DNA from: Alphaproteobacteria bacterium
GTDB taxonomy: Bacteria; Pseudomonadota; Alphaproteobacteria; SHVP01
DNA: 64,000 nt
Direction: 5' to 3'
Assembly: GCA_040216735.1 (NCBI GenBank)
Contig: JAVJOO010000003.1
Span: forward strand, 1-64,000
The position numbers and the translations under genes are program-made. This document shows positions 53,618 to 63,732 of this stretch, one piece after another. Position 1 is the stretch's first letter. Each line of letters begins with the position of its first letter. Under the pieces are notes generated by a model that worked only from the letters and a program-made list of their open reading frames with translations, did not search any database and was not told where the DNA came from.

Positions 53618-54424
53618 CGCTCACGCCATATCTGCCGCCTCGATTCCGCGCATGCACCACCCCTAGCGCGATGTGCACAAAGTTGGGGACAAGCTGTTCA
53701 TGCGATGTGACATAAGTCTTTGGTTTTACACAGTTATTTTAGGCCGCTTGTGCGTTTGCCGTTGTTTCGGCGATCCGTTTCAAAGACCATGATAGGCGCG
53801 CGCGTTGGCGCGTTGGTGTTGGAACCAGAGACGGTGTGGGGGTCTTCGGATCCAAATTCCTCTCTGTTTTTTGCACCGGTCGGATTGCTCGTGCGCCGCA
53901 AGGCGGGCGGCAGTCAGGCCGGAAGGGCTCGGTCCACGAGCACCGTGTGCGTGTCGGTCGTTCGCTCTCCCTCCCGGAGCGCGGTCGCTGAACCAAGCTA
54001 CGGTGCGACATCGGGTCGGCGGCTTTTCGAAGTCGTTAGTCACGGTGTCAGGTCGGGTAATTGCGCGGTCGGGTTTACCCGGCGGCGCAAATCCCGGTCA
54101 CTGCGACGGGCGCCTGCCGAGAGGCCGGCGCAGGGTCGCGGGGATCTTCGGTGCTGGCTACGGTCGGATTCGAAGGTCTGCGATGGAACGGTGTGGACGG
54201 TGGCCGGCAACGGCTCCGAAAACAAAAGGCCCGCCGACGTTTCCGCCGCGGGCAAGGGGCTTTGAGCGGCTCCACGAGCGTCAGGGGCGTCTCTCGCGGG
54301 AGACAAAACATGGGCCCAGACCTATGTTTCCCTGGCGCTTTTTCTTCTCCGATCCTAGACCGGCACCGGCGCGCGGTTCAATACATTTTGTGCTGATGGA
54401 CCACCCGAGCACCAAATATCGTTG
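53618..54424. other. 807 bp with no convincing gene
   Basis: Open frames exist on both strands but all are overlapping, arginine/proline-rich and lack a start with ribosome binding site. The frame 53805-54428 on the plus strand is the longest and looks like random high-GC translation. A GCCCGC/GCGGGC inverted repeat lies near 54228-54254. AT-rich stretches at 53690-53745 and 53850-53880 could hold promoters. No RNA gene was recognised. Confidence 0.5.
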
Positions 54425-54865
54425 CTAGGTCGCCTGTTCTTTGGTGTCGGCTACCAAAACGCCGTTTATCAGCCAGCTTCCATCCGGCTGTTGCTCCATG
54501 CGGTACAACGCCAACATGGTGGAAAGATCGAGGCCGACAAAAAACACCTCTTGTACCGGCTCGCCTCGGACGACCAAGAGGCGCCGGAACTCGACGCTAC
54601 GCGGCCGATAGACCGACGTGTAGGACGATCGCACCATTTGCATGAAACGGTCGGGCGAACCGAATTGGGCGCGGATGCCCGGTGCGGCGTGGGCGAATGC
54701 CGCATCGCCGTCGTCGCGGCGGAAGGCGGCGATCTGCGATTCGATCACCGCGACGATCGCGGTTCGCGACGCGGCATCGCCCTCGACCATATCCTGGGCG
54801 GATGCCGGGGCAAGCGTGACAGTGAAGGATGCAACCAAAAGAACAAGAGTTGTCAAACGGATCAT
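54425..54865 (-). CDS. DUF4864 domain-containing exported protein
   Basis: ATG 54865 with GGAG five bases upstream; 146 aa. Signal peptide (LTTLVLLVASFTVTLAPASAQ) and a small cystatin/NTF2-like domain (AIVAVIESQIAAFRRDDGDAAFAHAAPGIRAQFG; MEQQPDGSWLINGVLVADTKE) characteristic of DUF4864, common in alphaproteobacteria. Function unknown. Divergent from the alcohol dehydrogenase gene. Confidence 0.85.
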   Translation of the reverse strand: MIRLTTLVLLVASFTVTLAPASAQDMVEGDAASRTAIVAVIESQIAAFRRDDGDAAFAHAAPGIRAQFGSPDRFMQMVRSSYTSVYRPRSVEFRRLLVVRGEPVQEVFFVGLDLSTMLALYRMEQQPDGSWLINGVLVADTKEQAT

Positions 54866-54947
54866 GCTCACTCCTTTCAGCGCGCAATGCCGTTAAGATA
54901 GCGGGCAATAGAAGCGACGGCGAGCCTTGCCCGAAGGGAGAAAGACA

Positions 54948-56042
54948 ATGGAGATACTCGCAGCGGTTCTGCGCGAACCCGGTGGCCGGTTTGAGTTGGA
55001 GACCGTGTCGCTCGATGCGCCGCGCGCGGGCGAAGTGCTGGTTCGGGTCGTCGCTTCAGGCGTTTGTCACACCGATATCGGGGTGCAGCACATCATGCCG
55101 ATGCCCGTCGTCCTCGGCCATGAGGGCTCGGGGATTGTCGAGGCCGTTGGGGCGAATGTGACAAAGGTCGCGCCGGGCGATCGTGTGGTGATGACCTTCG
55201 GTTCGTGCGGTGCCTGCGCATCCTGCGCGGAAGGCGCGCCGTCCCACTGCCACAACATGCGCATTCTGCAGTTCTCCGGCGGCCGCGCCGACGGTTCACC
55301 GACGATGCAACGTCAGGGCCAAAAGCTGAACGGTGCGTTCTTCCAGCAGTCGTCCTTTGCTACTCACGCGCTGGCGACCGAGCGGAACGTGGTCAAGGTC
55401 ACCAACGACGACGTGCCGCTCGAACTTTTGGGCCCGCTGGGGTGTGGCATTCAAACCGGCGCCGGTGCAATTCTCAACACGATCAAAGCGCGCGCCGGGT
55501 CCAGCGTCGCCGTGATGGGCGCGGGATCGGTCGGTTTGAGCGGCGTCATGGCCGCGCGCCTCGTCGGATGCACGACGATTGTTGCCGTGGATGTAAACGA
55601 CTCCCGCCTCGCTCTAGCACTCGAACTTGGCGCGACGCACGCGCTTGATGCGCGGGACGGCGATGTCGCGGCACGGATCCGCGAAATGACTGGCGGCGGC
55701 GCCCACTTCGTTCTGGAGACGGCCGGGACAGTGCAATCCTTTACCGATGCTATCGCCTGCATGACCATGCGCGGCGTTTGCGGTATCGTCACGGTGCCCA
55801 ATCACGGAGCGCCGTTCGAGTTTAGCGCCCGCGACGTTTTGACGGGCGGGCGCACCGTCGTCGGCGTATTGGAGGGATCTAGCGTCCCCGATGTCTTCAT
55901 CCCGCAACTGATCGAGTTCTATGCCCAGGGACGTTTTCCGATGGACCGTTTGGCGAGCTACTACCCGTTCGAGCGGATCAACGAAGCCGTCGCCGACTCG
56001 ATCGCCGGCAAAGCGATCAAGCCGATCCTTAGAATGGCGTGA
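54948..56042 (+). CDS. Zinc-dependent alcohol dehydrogenase (aryl-alcohol type)
   Basis: ATG 54948 with GGGAGAAAG upstream; 364 aa. Catalytic zinc ligands: Cys in SGVCHTD, His in GHEGSG, Cys in PLGCGIQTG. Structural zinc cysteines sit in CGACASCAEGAPSHC. NAD-binding fold: VAVMGAGSVGLSGVMAARL. The layout and length match NAD-dependent benzyl/aryl-alcohol dehydrogenases. Substrate undetermined. Confidence 0.87.
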   Translation: MEILAAVLREPGGRFELETVSLDAPRAGEVLVRVVASGVCHTDIGVQHIMPMPVVLGHEGSGIVEAVGANVTKVAPGDRVVMTFGSCGACASCAEGAPSHCHNMRILQFSGGRADGSPTMQRQGQKLNGAFFQQSSFATHALATERNVVKVTNDDVPLELLGPLGCGIQTGAGAILNTIKARAGSSVAVMGAGSVGLSGVMAARLVGCTTIVAVDVNDSRLALALELGATHALDARDGDVAARIREMTGGGAHFVLETAGTVQSFTDAIACMTMRGVCGIVTVPNHGAPFEFSARDVLTGGRTVVGVLEGSSVPDVFIPQLIEFYAQGRFPMDRLASYYPFERINEAVADSIAGKAIKPILRMA

Positions 56043-56045
56043 GTC

Positions 56046-57827
56046 TTAGAGGGGCCAAACCAGCAAGATCATCGGCACCGACACGGCGACGATGATGATT
56101 TCCGTAGGCAACCCCACCCGCCAATAATCGCCGAATCGGTAGCCGCCGGGCCCGAGGATCAGCGTATTGTTCTGGTGGCCGATCGGCGTCAGGAAAGCAC
56201 AACTCGCGCCGATGGCAACCGCCATCAGGAAAGCATCCGGATTGACCCCGAGCTGTAGTGCGGTGCCATATGCGATCGGCGCGGCGACGACGGCTGTCGC
56301 GGCGTTATTCATGATGTCCGACAGCGTCATCGTGATGATGAGGATGACGGTGAGTATGGTTGCAGGGGCCAGCGTCCCCGACAAATCGACAATGCCGCTG
56401 GTGATCAAGGCCGTCATTCCGGTCGCCTCAAGCGCACCGCCGATCGGCATCATCGCCCCCAACAGTACGACGACTGGCCAGTCGATTGCCTCATAGACGT
56501 CGCGCAGCGGGACGACATTAGTAATCACCACAAAGACCGCCGCCGCGCCAAACGAGACCGGGAGCGCCACAAGGCCCGCGATGTTGGCGGCGATCGCCAC
56601 GGCAAAGGCAATCACGACCAGCGACGCCTTGCGCCCAGGGCCGTTGCTGAGCTTTCGCGGCGCAAGTGGAAGGCAGCCCAGCGCACTCACGGTCCGCCGC
56701 ACGTTGTCCTCGTCACCGTGCAGAAGCAGCACGTCGCCCGGGCGGAAGCGCGCTTGATACAAGCGGTCGCGGATGGGTCGTCCTTGTCGAGAAATGCCAA
56801 GCAAGTGAAGTCCGGCGCGCCCGGTCAGGCCGACGAGCCGGGGCGTTTGTCCGGTGAGCGAGGACCGGGGCGGGATCACGGCCTCTAGAAGGATCGTGTT
56901 CTCACCCTCCAGGTCGATGGCGCCGTCGTTGGACGCGCCCGCCAATTCGAAGCCGGCATCTTTCACATAGGCGGTCAACGCCTCCGGGGGAGCTTCGACA
57001 ATAAGGCGATCGCCGACGCGCAACGGAAGGTAGCGCACCCGCGAATAGCCGCGGGTGCCTTCGCGGATCAGGCCGAGGATCTTGACGTCGGCTTCGCTCG
57101 CATCGTGGTGGAGGTCGTGAATCGTTTGGCCGATAGCCGCGGAGTCTTCGCCGACCGCGATCTCCGCTACGTAATCGTCGATCTCGAACAAGGCCTTTTC
57201 TTCGGTGAACTTGAGGCGCGCCTGTGGGATCAAGCGCCAACCGATGAAAGCGATGAACAAGACACCGGCGATCGCGGCAACGCCGCCCACCGGCGAGAAG
57301 GCAAACATGCCGAATGCCTCACCGCTCACGGTGCCGCGGTAATTGGCCACGATGATGTTGGGCGGGGTCCCGATCAGGGTAATCAGGCCGCCCAGGATCG
57401 AGGCAAAGGATAGCGGCATCAGAACGACCGCAGGAGAGCGCGCGGCCTTCACCGCTGACTGGATGGCGACCGGCATGAGCAAGGAGAGCGCCCCGATATT
57501 GTTCATGATCGCCGAAAGCGGCGTTGCGATCAGGCTCAGCGCGCAGATGTGCATCGTCGGGGTCTTGGTCGCCGGCGCCAGCAGGTTGCTCAGGCTTTCG
57601 ACTACCCCGGAATTGCTGAGCGCCCGGCTCAAAACCAAGACCGCGATGACGGTAATCGTGGCGGGATGACCGAAACCGGTGAAAGCCTGGTCGCCGGGGA
57701 CTACACCCAAAAATACCGCGGCAATCAAACAAACGAAGGCGACGATATCGTAGCGCCACTTGCCCCACACAAAGCCGATGAGGGCCGCGCTGACGACGCC
57801 ACTAATGGCAATTTGCTCGTAGGTCAT
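56046..57827 (-). CDS. SLC13 family permease with TrkA-C domains, copy 2
   Basis: 593 aa. A divalent anion:Na+ symporter-like membrane domain is split around two soluble TrkA-C (RCK-C) domains at roughly 205-290 and 300-390. Substrate-loop motifs MNNIGALSLLMPVAIQ and IGTPPNII in the first half are mirrored by MNNAATAVVAAPIA and PIGHQNNTLI in the second. Likely a sulfate/dicarboxylate-type transporter. Its ATG overlaps the stop of its paralogue by 4 bp. Confidence 0.86.
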   Translation of the reverse strand: MTYEQIAISGVVSAALIGFVWGKWRYDIVAFVCLIAAVFLGVVPGDQAFTGFGHPATITVIAVLVLSRALSNSGVVESLSNLLAPATKTPTMHICALSLIATPLSAIMNNIGALSLLMPVAIQSAVKAARSPAVVLMPLSFASILGGLITLIGTPPNIIVANYRGTVSGEAFGMFAFSPVGGVAAIAGVLFIAFIGWRLIPQARLKFTEEKALFEIDDYVAEIAVGEDSAAIGQTIHDLHHDASEADVKILGLIREGTRGYSRVRYLPLRVGDRLIVEAPPEALTAYVKDAGFELAGASNDGAIDLEGENTILLEAVIPPRSSLTGQTPRLVGLTGRAGLHLLGISRQGRPIRDRLYQARFRPGDVLLLHGDEDNVRRTVSALGCLPLAPRKLSNGPGRKASLVVIAFAVAIAANIAGLVALPVSFGAAAVFVVITNVVPLRDVYEAIDWPVVVLLGAMMPIGGALEATGMTALITSGIVDLSGTLAPATILTVILIITMTLSDIMNNAATAVVAAPIAYGTALQLGVNPDAFLMAVAIGASCAFLTPIGHQNNTLILGPGGYRFGDYWRVGLPTEIIIVAVSVPMILLVWPL

Positions 57828-59611
57828 GGCGACATCGGCCAGATCACCGCGAGGAGAGGGACGCTAAGAACCACGATCAAAACCTTGAGCGGCAAACCCA
57901 TGCGCCAGTAGTCCCCAAATCTGTACCCGCCGGGGCCCATAATCAACGCATTGTTTTGATGGCCGATCGGCGTCAAGAAAGCGCTCGATGCGCCAATCGC
58001 AACGGCCATCAAGAACGCGTCCGGGCTGACGTCGAGCGCCTGACCGAGGCTGAAGGCGATCGGGGCGGTCACCAGTGCCGTGGCGGCATTGTTCATGATG
58101 TCGGTCATGATCATCGTGACAACCATCAACACGGTGAGGACGACCAGCGGCGACATGCCGTCGGTCATCCCGAGGATACCGGACGCGATAAGATCGCCGG
58201 TCCCGGTCGATTCAATGGCAAACCCGACAGGAATCATCGCGCTAAGAAGCACAACGATGGGCCAATCGATCGCGTCGTACATCTCGCGGGCCGGCACGAT
58301 GTTGGCCAACACCACCGCCAGTGCGCCAGCGGTCAGCGCGAGTTCGAAAGGCAGCAAGCCGGACGCGGATACAATCAATGCGGCTGCGAAAATCGCGAAG
58401 GCAAGGAACGCCTTAGGGCCGCTCCCCGAGGTCACGCGCTTCTCGCCCAGGGGCAGACATCCGAGGCTGGGCACGACCTGAGACAACCGTTCGGAATCTC
58501 CTTGGAACAAGAGGATGTCGCCAACCTGCAAGCTAACCTGGCCGAGTCGTTCGCGCAGGCGTTCGCCGCGCCGCGAAATCGCCAGCAGATTGATGCCGTA
58601 TCGTCCGGTGAGACGAAGCGATATCGACGTGCGCCCGATGAGCGACGAACGCGGCGCAATGACCGCCTCGCTCAGAACATAGTCCGGGCCCCGCAACATC
58701 GTTTGGATGTCGACATCGTCTGTAGCGAGTTCGAGACCGAGCGCCTGCATAAAATCGGCGATTTCCTTGGCACCGCCCTCGACGATGACAAGGTCCCCCG
58801 CTTTGATCGTCTGATGCCGGGCGGAAACGAAAATGCGCAAGCCGTTGCGCAGGAGGCCGATCAGAACGACATCGTGCAGATCGCTAATCGCGTCGATTTC
58901 GCCGATCGTTTTGCCCAATGCGTTCGACGACTCGGCGACGCGCCCCTCCGCGATGTAATCCTCAATTTTGAAGAGGTTCTGCATCGGCATATCCGCCAGC
59001 CGCCGGCGGGGGATCAACCGCCACCCGACAAAGGTGATGAACAGAACGCCAGCGACGGCGACGACTGCGCCAACCGGTGCAAAGTCGAACATGCCGAAGG
59101 GCTCGCCAACGACGCTGCCCCGGTAGCCCGCCACAATGATGTTGGGAGGCGTTCCGATCAGGGTCACAAGCCCACCTAGGATCGAACCAAACGAAAGTGG
59201 CATCAAGACGATGGCGGGCGAACGCCGTGCACGTGTAGCGGATTGAATTGCAACGGGTAGCAACAACGACAGGGCCCCGATGTTGTTCATCACCGTCGAA
59301 AGAAGGGCGCCCAAACCGGTAAGTGTGCCGACATGCGCGACCGGGCGCCGCGTGACCGGCGTTAGGCGGCGCGCCACCGCATCGACCAGCCCGGAATTCG
59401 ACAGCCCGCGACTCAGGATAAGGACGGCAACGACGGTGATCGTGGCCGGATGGGCGAAGCCGATAAAGGCCTCGTGAGTCGGGACAATGCCGAGACCGAC
59501 GGCCAGGACCAGCGCGAAAAGCGCCACAATGTCGTAGCGCCACCGGCCCCAGATGAATCCGGCAAGGGCAAGGCCAAGGACGCTGAGGACGGCGATCTGG
59601 TCAAACGACAC
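57824..59611 (-). CDS. SLC13 family permease with TrkA-C domains, copy 1
   Basis: 595 aa with the same plan as the next gene: MNNIGALSLLLPVAIQ, IGTPPNIIV, two TrkA-C domains and IGHQNNALIMGPGGYRFGDYWRMG. The two proteins align end to end, so they are an old tandem duplication. Coupled ATGA junction implies equal production, and they could form a heteromer. Nearest upstream genes are the hydantoinase pair, so the solute may be its substrate or product (inference). Confidence 0.86.
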   Translation of the reverse strand: MSFDQIAVLSVLGLALAGFIWGRWRYDIVALFALVLAVGLGIVPTHEAFIGFAHPATITVVAVLILSRGLSNSGLVDAVARRLTPVTRRPVAHVGTLTGLGALLSTVMNNIGALSLLLPVAIQSATRARRSPAIVLMPLSFGSILGGLVTLIGTPPNIIVAGYRGSVVGEPFGMFDFAPVGAVVAVAGVLFITFVGWRLIPRRRLADMPMQNLFKIEDYIAEGRVAESSNALGKTIGEIDAISDLHDVVLIGLLRNGLRIFVSARHQTIKAGDLVIVEGGAKEIADFMQALGLELATDDVDIQTMLRGPDYVLSEAVIAPRSSLIGRTSISLRLTGRYGINLLAISRRGERLRERLGQVSLQVGDILLFQGDSERLSQVVPSLGCLPLGEKRVTSGSGPKAFLAFAIFAAALIVSASGLLPFELALTAGALAVVLANIVPAREMYDAIDWPIVVLLSAMIPVGFAIESTGTGDLIASGILGMTDGMSPLVVLTVLMVVTMIMTDIMNNAATALVTAPIAFSLGQALDVSPDAFLMAVAIGASSAFLTPIGHQNNALIMGPGGYRFGDYWRMGLPLKVLIVVLSVPLLAVIWPMSP

Positions 59612-59662
59612 GGTGCCGCTCCGTAGGCTTTGCGGGGCGGTCGCGGCTGGGAGGGTGATGCC

Positions 59663-61459
59663 CTACGACGATGGCCGGCTCTGGCGTAGTTTTGCCGTCG
59701 CAGTGTCGTCGACCGCGGCATTGGCGATCACAACGCCGTAGTCCGTCTTTGCCTGGTCGGCCCCGATGTAGCCGTCGAGTACGTCGTCGAGAACCTCGCC
59801 GGGGTCGCGCGCGAAGGGATCGCCGTAGCCGCCGCCGCAGGGACCTTGAGCCACGAAGGTGTCGCCTGTGTTCGCCGCCCGGTAAGGAAGCTTCGAGGGC
59901 AAATCCTCGGACTTACCGTCGTGCCGGTCGAAGCGCAGGCTCGCCGGATCGCCCTCCTGGCCGCCGTCGAAGCCCCACGGCTTGAATAGATGGCCCTCGC
60001 CCTCGACGGAGTAGCCGCCATCGCCGAGAAAAGTGAATTCCCGAATGGCCCCAATCCCGCCGCGCCACTGCCCGGCCGGGACCACCCCTTCGCGCATCTC
60101 GTAGCGATCGACCCGCAGCGGAAGGTGGGATTCGATGTCCTCAATCGGATTGTTGCGGGTGTTGGCGTAAAGCGTGTCGACGGCGTCCATACCGTCCTTG
60201 CCGTGGCGTCCGCCGTAGGCGCCTTCGAAGATCTCCATGTGGACCCAATGTTGGCCCTTCTCCAGACCGGAAAAGGCGATCACCTTCAAATTGCCGACGC
60301 CGGCGCTGATCTGTTTCGGCACCGCCGGGGCCAGTGCGCGCATCAACGTATCGGCGATCATCACCCCCGGCGAAAACCGTGCAATGACGGGCGCCGGGAA
60401 TTCTGGATTTGCCAACGACCCCTTGGGCGCGACGATCTTGATGGGACGGGTCAGTCCGCTGTTCTGCGGCACATGGCCGACGGTTGCGGTGTCGGCGAGG
60501 ATCGACCGCACGGTCAACCAGATCGCCACGTCGACCGTGCCTTCGAACGGCATATTGATCGGCAGGTTGATCTGATCGGCGGTACCGGTCAGGTCGACCG
60601 TCATGTCGCTGCCGGCGATCGTGACCGTGACCACGATCGGAAGGTTCTTCTCTTTTGGGTTTTCGCTGTTCTCGTAACCGTCGATATGGCCGGTCGCGGT
60701 GTAGACCCCATCGGGGATGTTGCCGATGGCGGTGCGCATCATCTTCTCGGAGGCGTCCATCAACGCTTCTGAGGCCGCCGTCACCGTGTCTAGACCGTAA
60801 CGTTCGATCAGAGCGATGAACCGCTGCGCTCCAATGCGCGAGGCGGCGATCTGGGCTTCCATGTCGTCGACGACAAGGTGCGAAGCCCGGATATTATCGC
60901 GCAGCATGTGCCACACCATGTCGTTCTTCTTGCCTTGGTCGAAGACCTTGATGGCTTTGAACTGCAGACCCTCGGCGTAGACGTCCATCGCATCGACAAT
61001 CCCGCACGAGCCGGGGCTCAGCGATCCGATATCGAGATGATGGGCGGTCGTTGCCGACCAGCCAACCAGCTTGCCGCCAAAGAATACCGGTACGGCGAAC
61101 AACACGTCCGGCCCGTGAGACGAGCCGCCGTAGGGGTCGTTGTGCATGATGACGTCGCCCGGCATCACCGTCTCGCCGCGCGCTTCGAGCGTGCGGTTGA
61201 TCCCTTTGATATAGCCGGGGATGGGGCCGGACTGCAGCGGCGTGCTCTGCTTGGACTCGCAAAGTTGACGGCACTGGACATCGACGATCGCAGCGCCGAA
61301 ATCCTCGGACTCGCGAATAATGGACGAATACGCCATGCGCATCAGCTTGTAGCCCATCTCGACCGCGATGCTCTCTAACGCGCCCTGGATCACGCTGGCG
61401 GTGATCGGGTCGACGGCCCGCCGGTTGTCGCCCTGGCTGGGTATGCTGGATGAGGCCAT
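59663..61459 (-). CDS. hyuB: Hydantoinase B / oxoprolinase family protein
   Basis: 598 aa. TASVIQGALESIAVEMGYKLMRMAYSSIIRESEDFGAAIVD and MPGDVIMHNDPYGGSSHGPDVLF are family signatures. It is the beta subunit of ATP-dependent N-methylhydantoinase, 5-oxoprolinase or acetone-carboxylase-type enzymes. The ATG shares one base with the hyuA stop (TAATG). Confidence 0.92.
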   Translation of the reverse strand: MASSSIPSQGDNRRAVDPITASVIQGALESIAVEMGYKLMRMAYSSIIRESEDFGAAIVDVQCRQLCESKQSTPLQSGPIPGYIKGINRTLEARGETVMPGDVIMHNDPYGGSSHGPDVLFAVPVFFGGKLVGWSATTAHHLDIGSLSPGSCGIVDAMDVYAEGLQFKAIKVFDQGKKNDMVWHMLRDNIRASHLVVDDMEAQIAASRIGAQRFIALIERYGLDTVTAASEALMDASEKMMRTAIGNIPDGVYTATGHIDGYENSENPKEKNLPIVVTVTIAGSDMTVDLTGTADQINLPINMPFEGTVDVAIWLTVRSILADTATVGHVPQNSGLTRPIKIVAPKGSLANPEFPAPVIARFSPGVMIADTLMRALAPAVPKQISAGVGNLKVIAFSGLEKGQHWVHMEIFEGAYGGRHGKDGMDAVDTLYANTRNNPIEDIESHLPLRVDRYEMREGVVPAGQWRGGIGAIREFTFLGDGGYSVEGEGHLFKPWGFDGGQEGDPASLRFDRHDGKSEDLPSKLPYRAANTGDTFVAQGPCGGGYGDPFARDPGEVLDDVLDGYIGADQAKTDYGVVIANAAVDDTATAKLRQSRPSS

Positions 61460-63540
61460 TATTTCTCTCCAACGTGGATGAACAGATTGCCGCTCTGGTC
61501 GGCACTGAAGGTACAGGTTGGCGGTACCACCGTCGTCGTGTCTTTCTGCAAAACGATGGCGGGGCCCGGAATGTCTTGGTTCAGCGGCAAAAGCTCGCGC
61601 CGATAGTAGGGCGTTTCGAAGGTCTGCAGCTCACCCTCGACCCGAAACATGGATGAATCGCGCCGTACCAGCGCCGCGTCCAACGTTCTATCCGAGGACT
61701 CCGTCAGAACGGCCGCTTGAATCTTGGGCATTCGTCCGACGCCGGTCACGCGAACGTTGACCAGTTCGACCGGCGTGTCGGGATAGTTCTGACCGTACTC
61801 GCCCAGGTGCATTTCGTGAAAACGGTTGAACACCTCGACCATCAGGGCGTTGTCGACCTGTCCTGCAGGGAAATCGATCCGTAGCTCGTAGCCCTGGCCC
61901 GCGTATCGAAAGTCGCCGGCGCGCTGGAATGCCATTTCCTCGTCGCTCAAACCTTCGGCTTTGAACAGGCCCCGAAGGTTGTCCTCCATGGCGTCGAAGT
62001 CTTGGTTGATCCGCGGCAGGTCGATTCCGCCTTCGACCTGGAACTCGGTCTTGATCGCATCGTATTTGTGGTCGGTGGTGAGCAATCCGACCGCCGAGGT
62101 GATGCCGGGGTAGGGCGGGATAATGACCTCCGCGATACCCAACTCAGCCGCGACTTCGGCGCCGTGCAGCGGCCCGGCGCCGCCGAATGCCACCAACGCG
62201 TATTCGCGCGGATCGATGCCCTTTTGCACGGTGCGCGAGCGGATCGCATTGGCCATGCTGGCATTGATGATGGTCAAGATACCTTCGGCGCATTCGTGCA
62301 CCGTAAGGTCCATGGTCTTGGCGAAGTCGGTCACGACGGCTTCCGCGGCCGGTCCGTCCAACGTCATTTCGCCGCCCAAGAAGTTGTCCTTGCTCAACCG
62401 GCCCAAAACGACGTTGGCGTCGGTGACCGTCGGGAGTTTGCCGCCGCGGCCGTAGGCCGCCGGGCCCGGTTGGGAGCCGGCGCTGCGCGGTCCGACCCGG
62501 AAGGTGCCGCCGGCGTCGCGCCAAGCGATGCTGCCGCCGCCGGCACCGATCGTATGGATATCGATCATCGGCACCATCAGCGGGAATCCGGCGATCGAGG
62601 TATCGCGGGCGGTGGCTTCGCCGAAACGACCGTCGGTGACAATGCCGATATCGGCACTAGTACCGCCGACGTCAAAGGTGATGAGCCGGTTGCGATCCGA
62701 CAGGGCCCCGCACCAAGCGCCGCCAAGGACGCCGGCGGCCGGTCCGGACAACAGGGTCAGGACGGGGCGCTCGGCCACCAGGCTCGCAGTCGCAACGCCC
62801 CCGTTGGAGCCCATGATATGGAGGTCGGCTTTCAGGCCGCTGGCAGCGATGCTGTTGGCCAAGTTCTTGACGTAGTTGCGCACTTTGGGGCCGACAAAAG
62901 CGTTCATCGCGGCGGTAGTGAAACGTTCGAACTCGCGGAATTGCGGCGAAATGTCGGACGACGTTGTCACGAAAGCTTCGGGAAACTCCTCCAGAATGAT
63001 CGCTTTCGCGCGGTCCTCGTGGCTCGGGTCGATGTAGGAGAATAGGAAACACACGGCAATCGCTTCGACGCCTTCTGCCTTTAGCGCGCGTGCCGCCACT
63101 CTGACGTCGTTTTCGTCCAGGGCAACGAGGACCTCTCCCTTGGGCGGGGCGATGCGTTCGGCGACGGTCTTGCGATGGCGGCGTTTGATCAGCGGACGGT
63201 CCTGCCACGGGATCTCCTGCATGATCGAATAATGCTCGGGCCGCTGGTGACGGCCGATGTGGATGATGTCGCGGTAGCCTTTTGTGGTGACCATTCCCGT
63301 CAGGGAGCCGTCGTGTTCGAGCACGGCATTCGTCGCGATGGTCGTCCCGTGCAGTACGTGATCGATCGTCGCACGGTCGATACCGTTGCGTTCGCACAGC
63401 TCCAGCAGGCCGCTCATCACTCCCTCCGACGGGTCGTGCGGGGTCGTAGGCACCTTGTGGATGATGGTCTGGTTGGTTGTGGTATCGGTAAATACTAGGT
63501 CGGTGAACGTCCCGCCGACATCGACGCCTACAAGCTTCAT
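61459..63540 (-). CDS. hyuA: Hydantoinase A / oxoprolinase family protein
   Basis: ATG 63540 ([17 protein letters not shown]) gives 693 aa; the frame upstream is spurious. The actin-like ATPase phosphate loop is [10 protein letters not shown], with a second loop in [39 protein letters not shown] is typical. It works with HyuB to hydrolyse a cyclic amide (hydantoin or 5-oxoproline) at the cost of ATP. Divergent from an M20 amidohydrolase. Confidence 0.93.
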   Translation of the reverse strand: MKLVGVDVGGTFTDLVFTDTTTNQTIIHKVPTTPHDPSEGVMSGLLELCERNGIDRATIDHVLHGTTIATNAVLEHDGSLTGMVTTKGYRDIIHIGRHQRPEHYSIMQEIPWQDRPLIKRRHRKTVAERIAPPKGEVLVALDENDVRVAARALKAEGVEAIAVCFLFSYIDPSHEDRAKAIILEEFPEAFVTTSSDISPQFREFERFTTAAMNAFVGPKVRNYVKNLANSIAASGLKADLHIMGSNGGVATASLVAERPVLTLLSGPAAGVLGGAWCGALSDRNRLITFDVGGTSADIGIVTDGRFGEATARDTSIAGFPLMVPMIDIHTIGAGGGSIAWRDAGGTFRVGPRSAGSQPGPAAYGRGGKLPTVTDANVVLGRLSKDNFLGGEMTLDGPAAEAVVTDFAKTMDLTVHECAEGILTIINASMANAIRSRTVQKGIDPREYALVAFGGAGPLHGAEVAAELGIAEVIIPPYPGITSAVGLLTTDHKYDAIKTEFQVEGGIDLPRINQDFDAMEDNLRGLFKAEGLSDEEMAFQRAGDFRYAGQGYELRIDFPAGQVDNALMVEVFNRFHEMHLGEYGQNYPDTPVELVNVRVTGVGRMPKIQAAVLTESSDRTLDAALVRRDSSMFRVEGELQTFETPYYRRELLPLNQDIPGPAIVLQKDTTTVVPPTCTFSADQSGNLFIHVGEK

Positions 63541-63732
63541 GCAACTGGTCTCCCGGCGCCCATTGCCTTGGGCGGACTCAATAATTGTTTTTGGGTTGCT
63601 GATCCGGCGCAGATTGGGCGACCGCTGGACATCGCGCACCAGCGAGGAATAATAGGTGGTCCAAGGGCGTCCCGTCCAGCCAACGCAACGGCTATCGCGG
63701 GGTCGCCGTGCCGCCATCCAGGAGTGTGTCCA

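Noticed and set aside
62002-63045. 347-aa open frame on the plus strand within hyuA
   Set aside because: hyuA on the opposite strand has intact ATPase motifs; the frame is a shadow.
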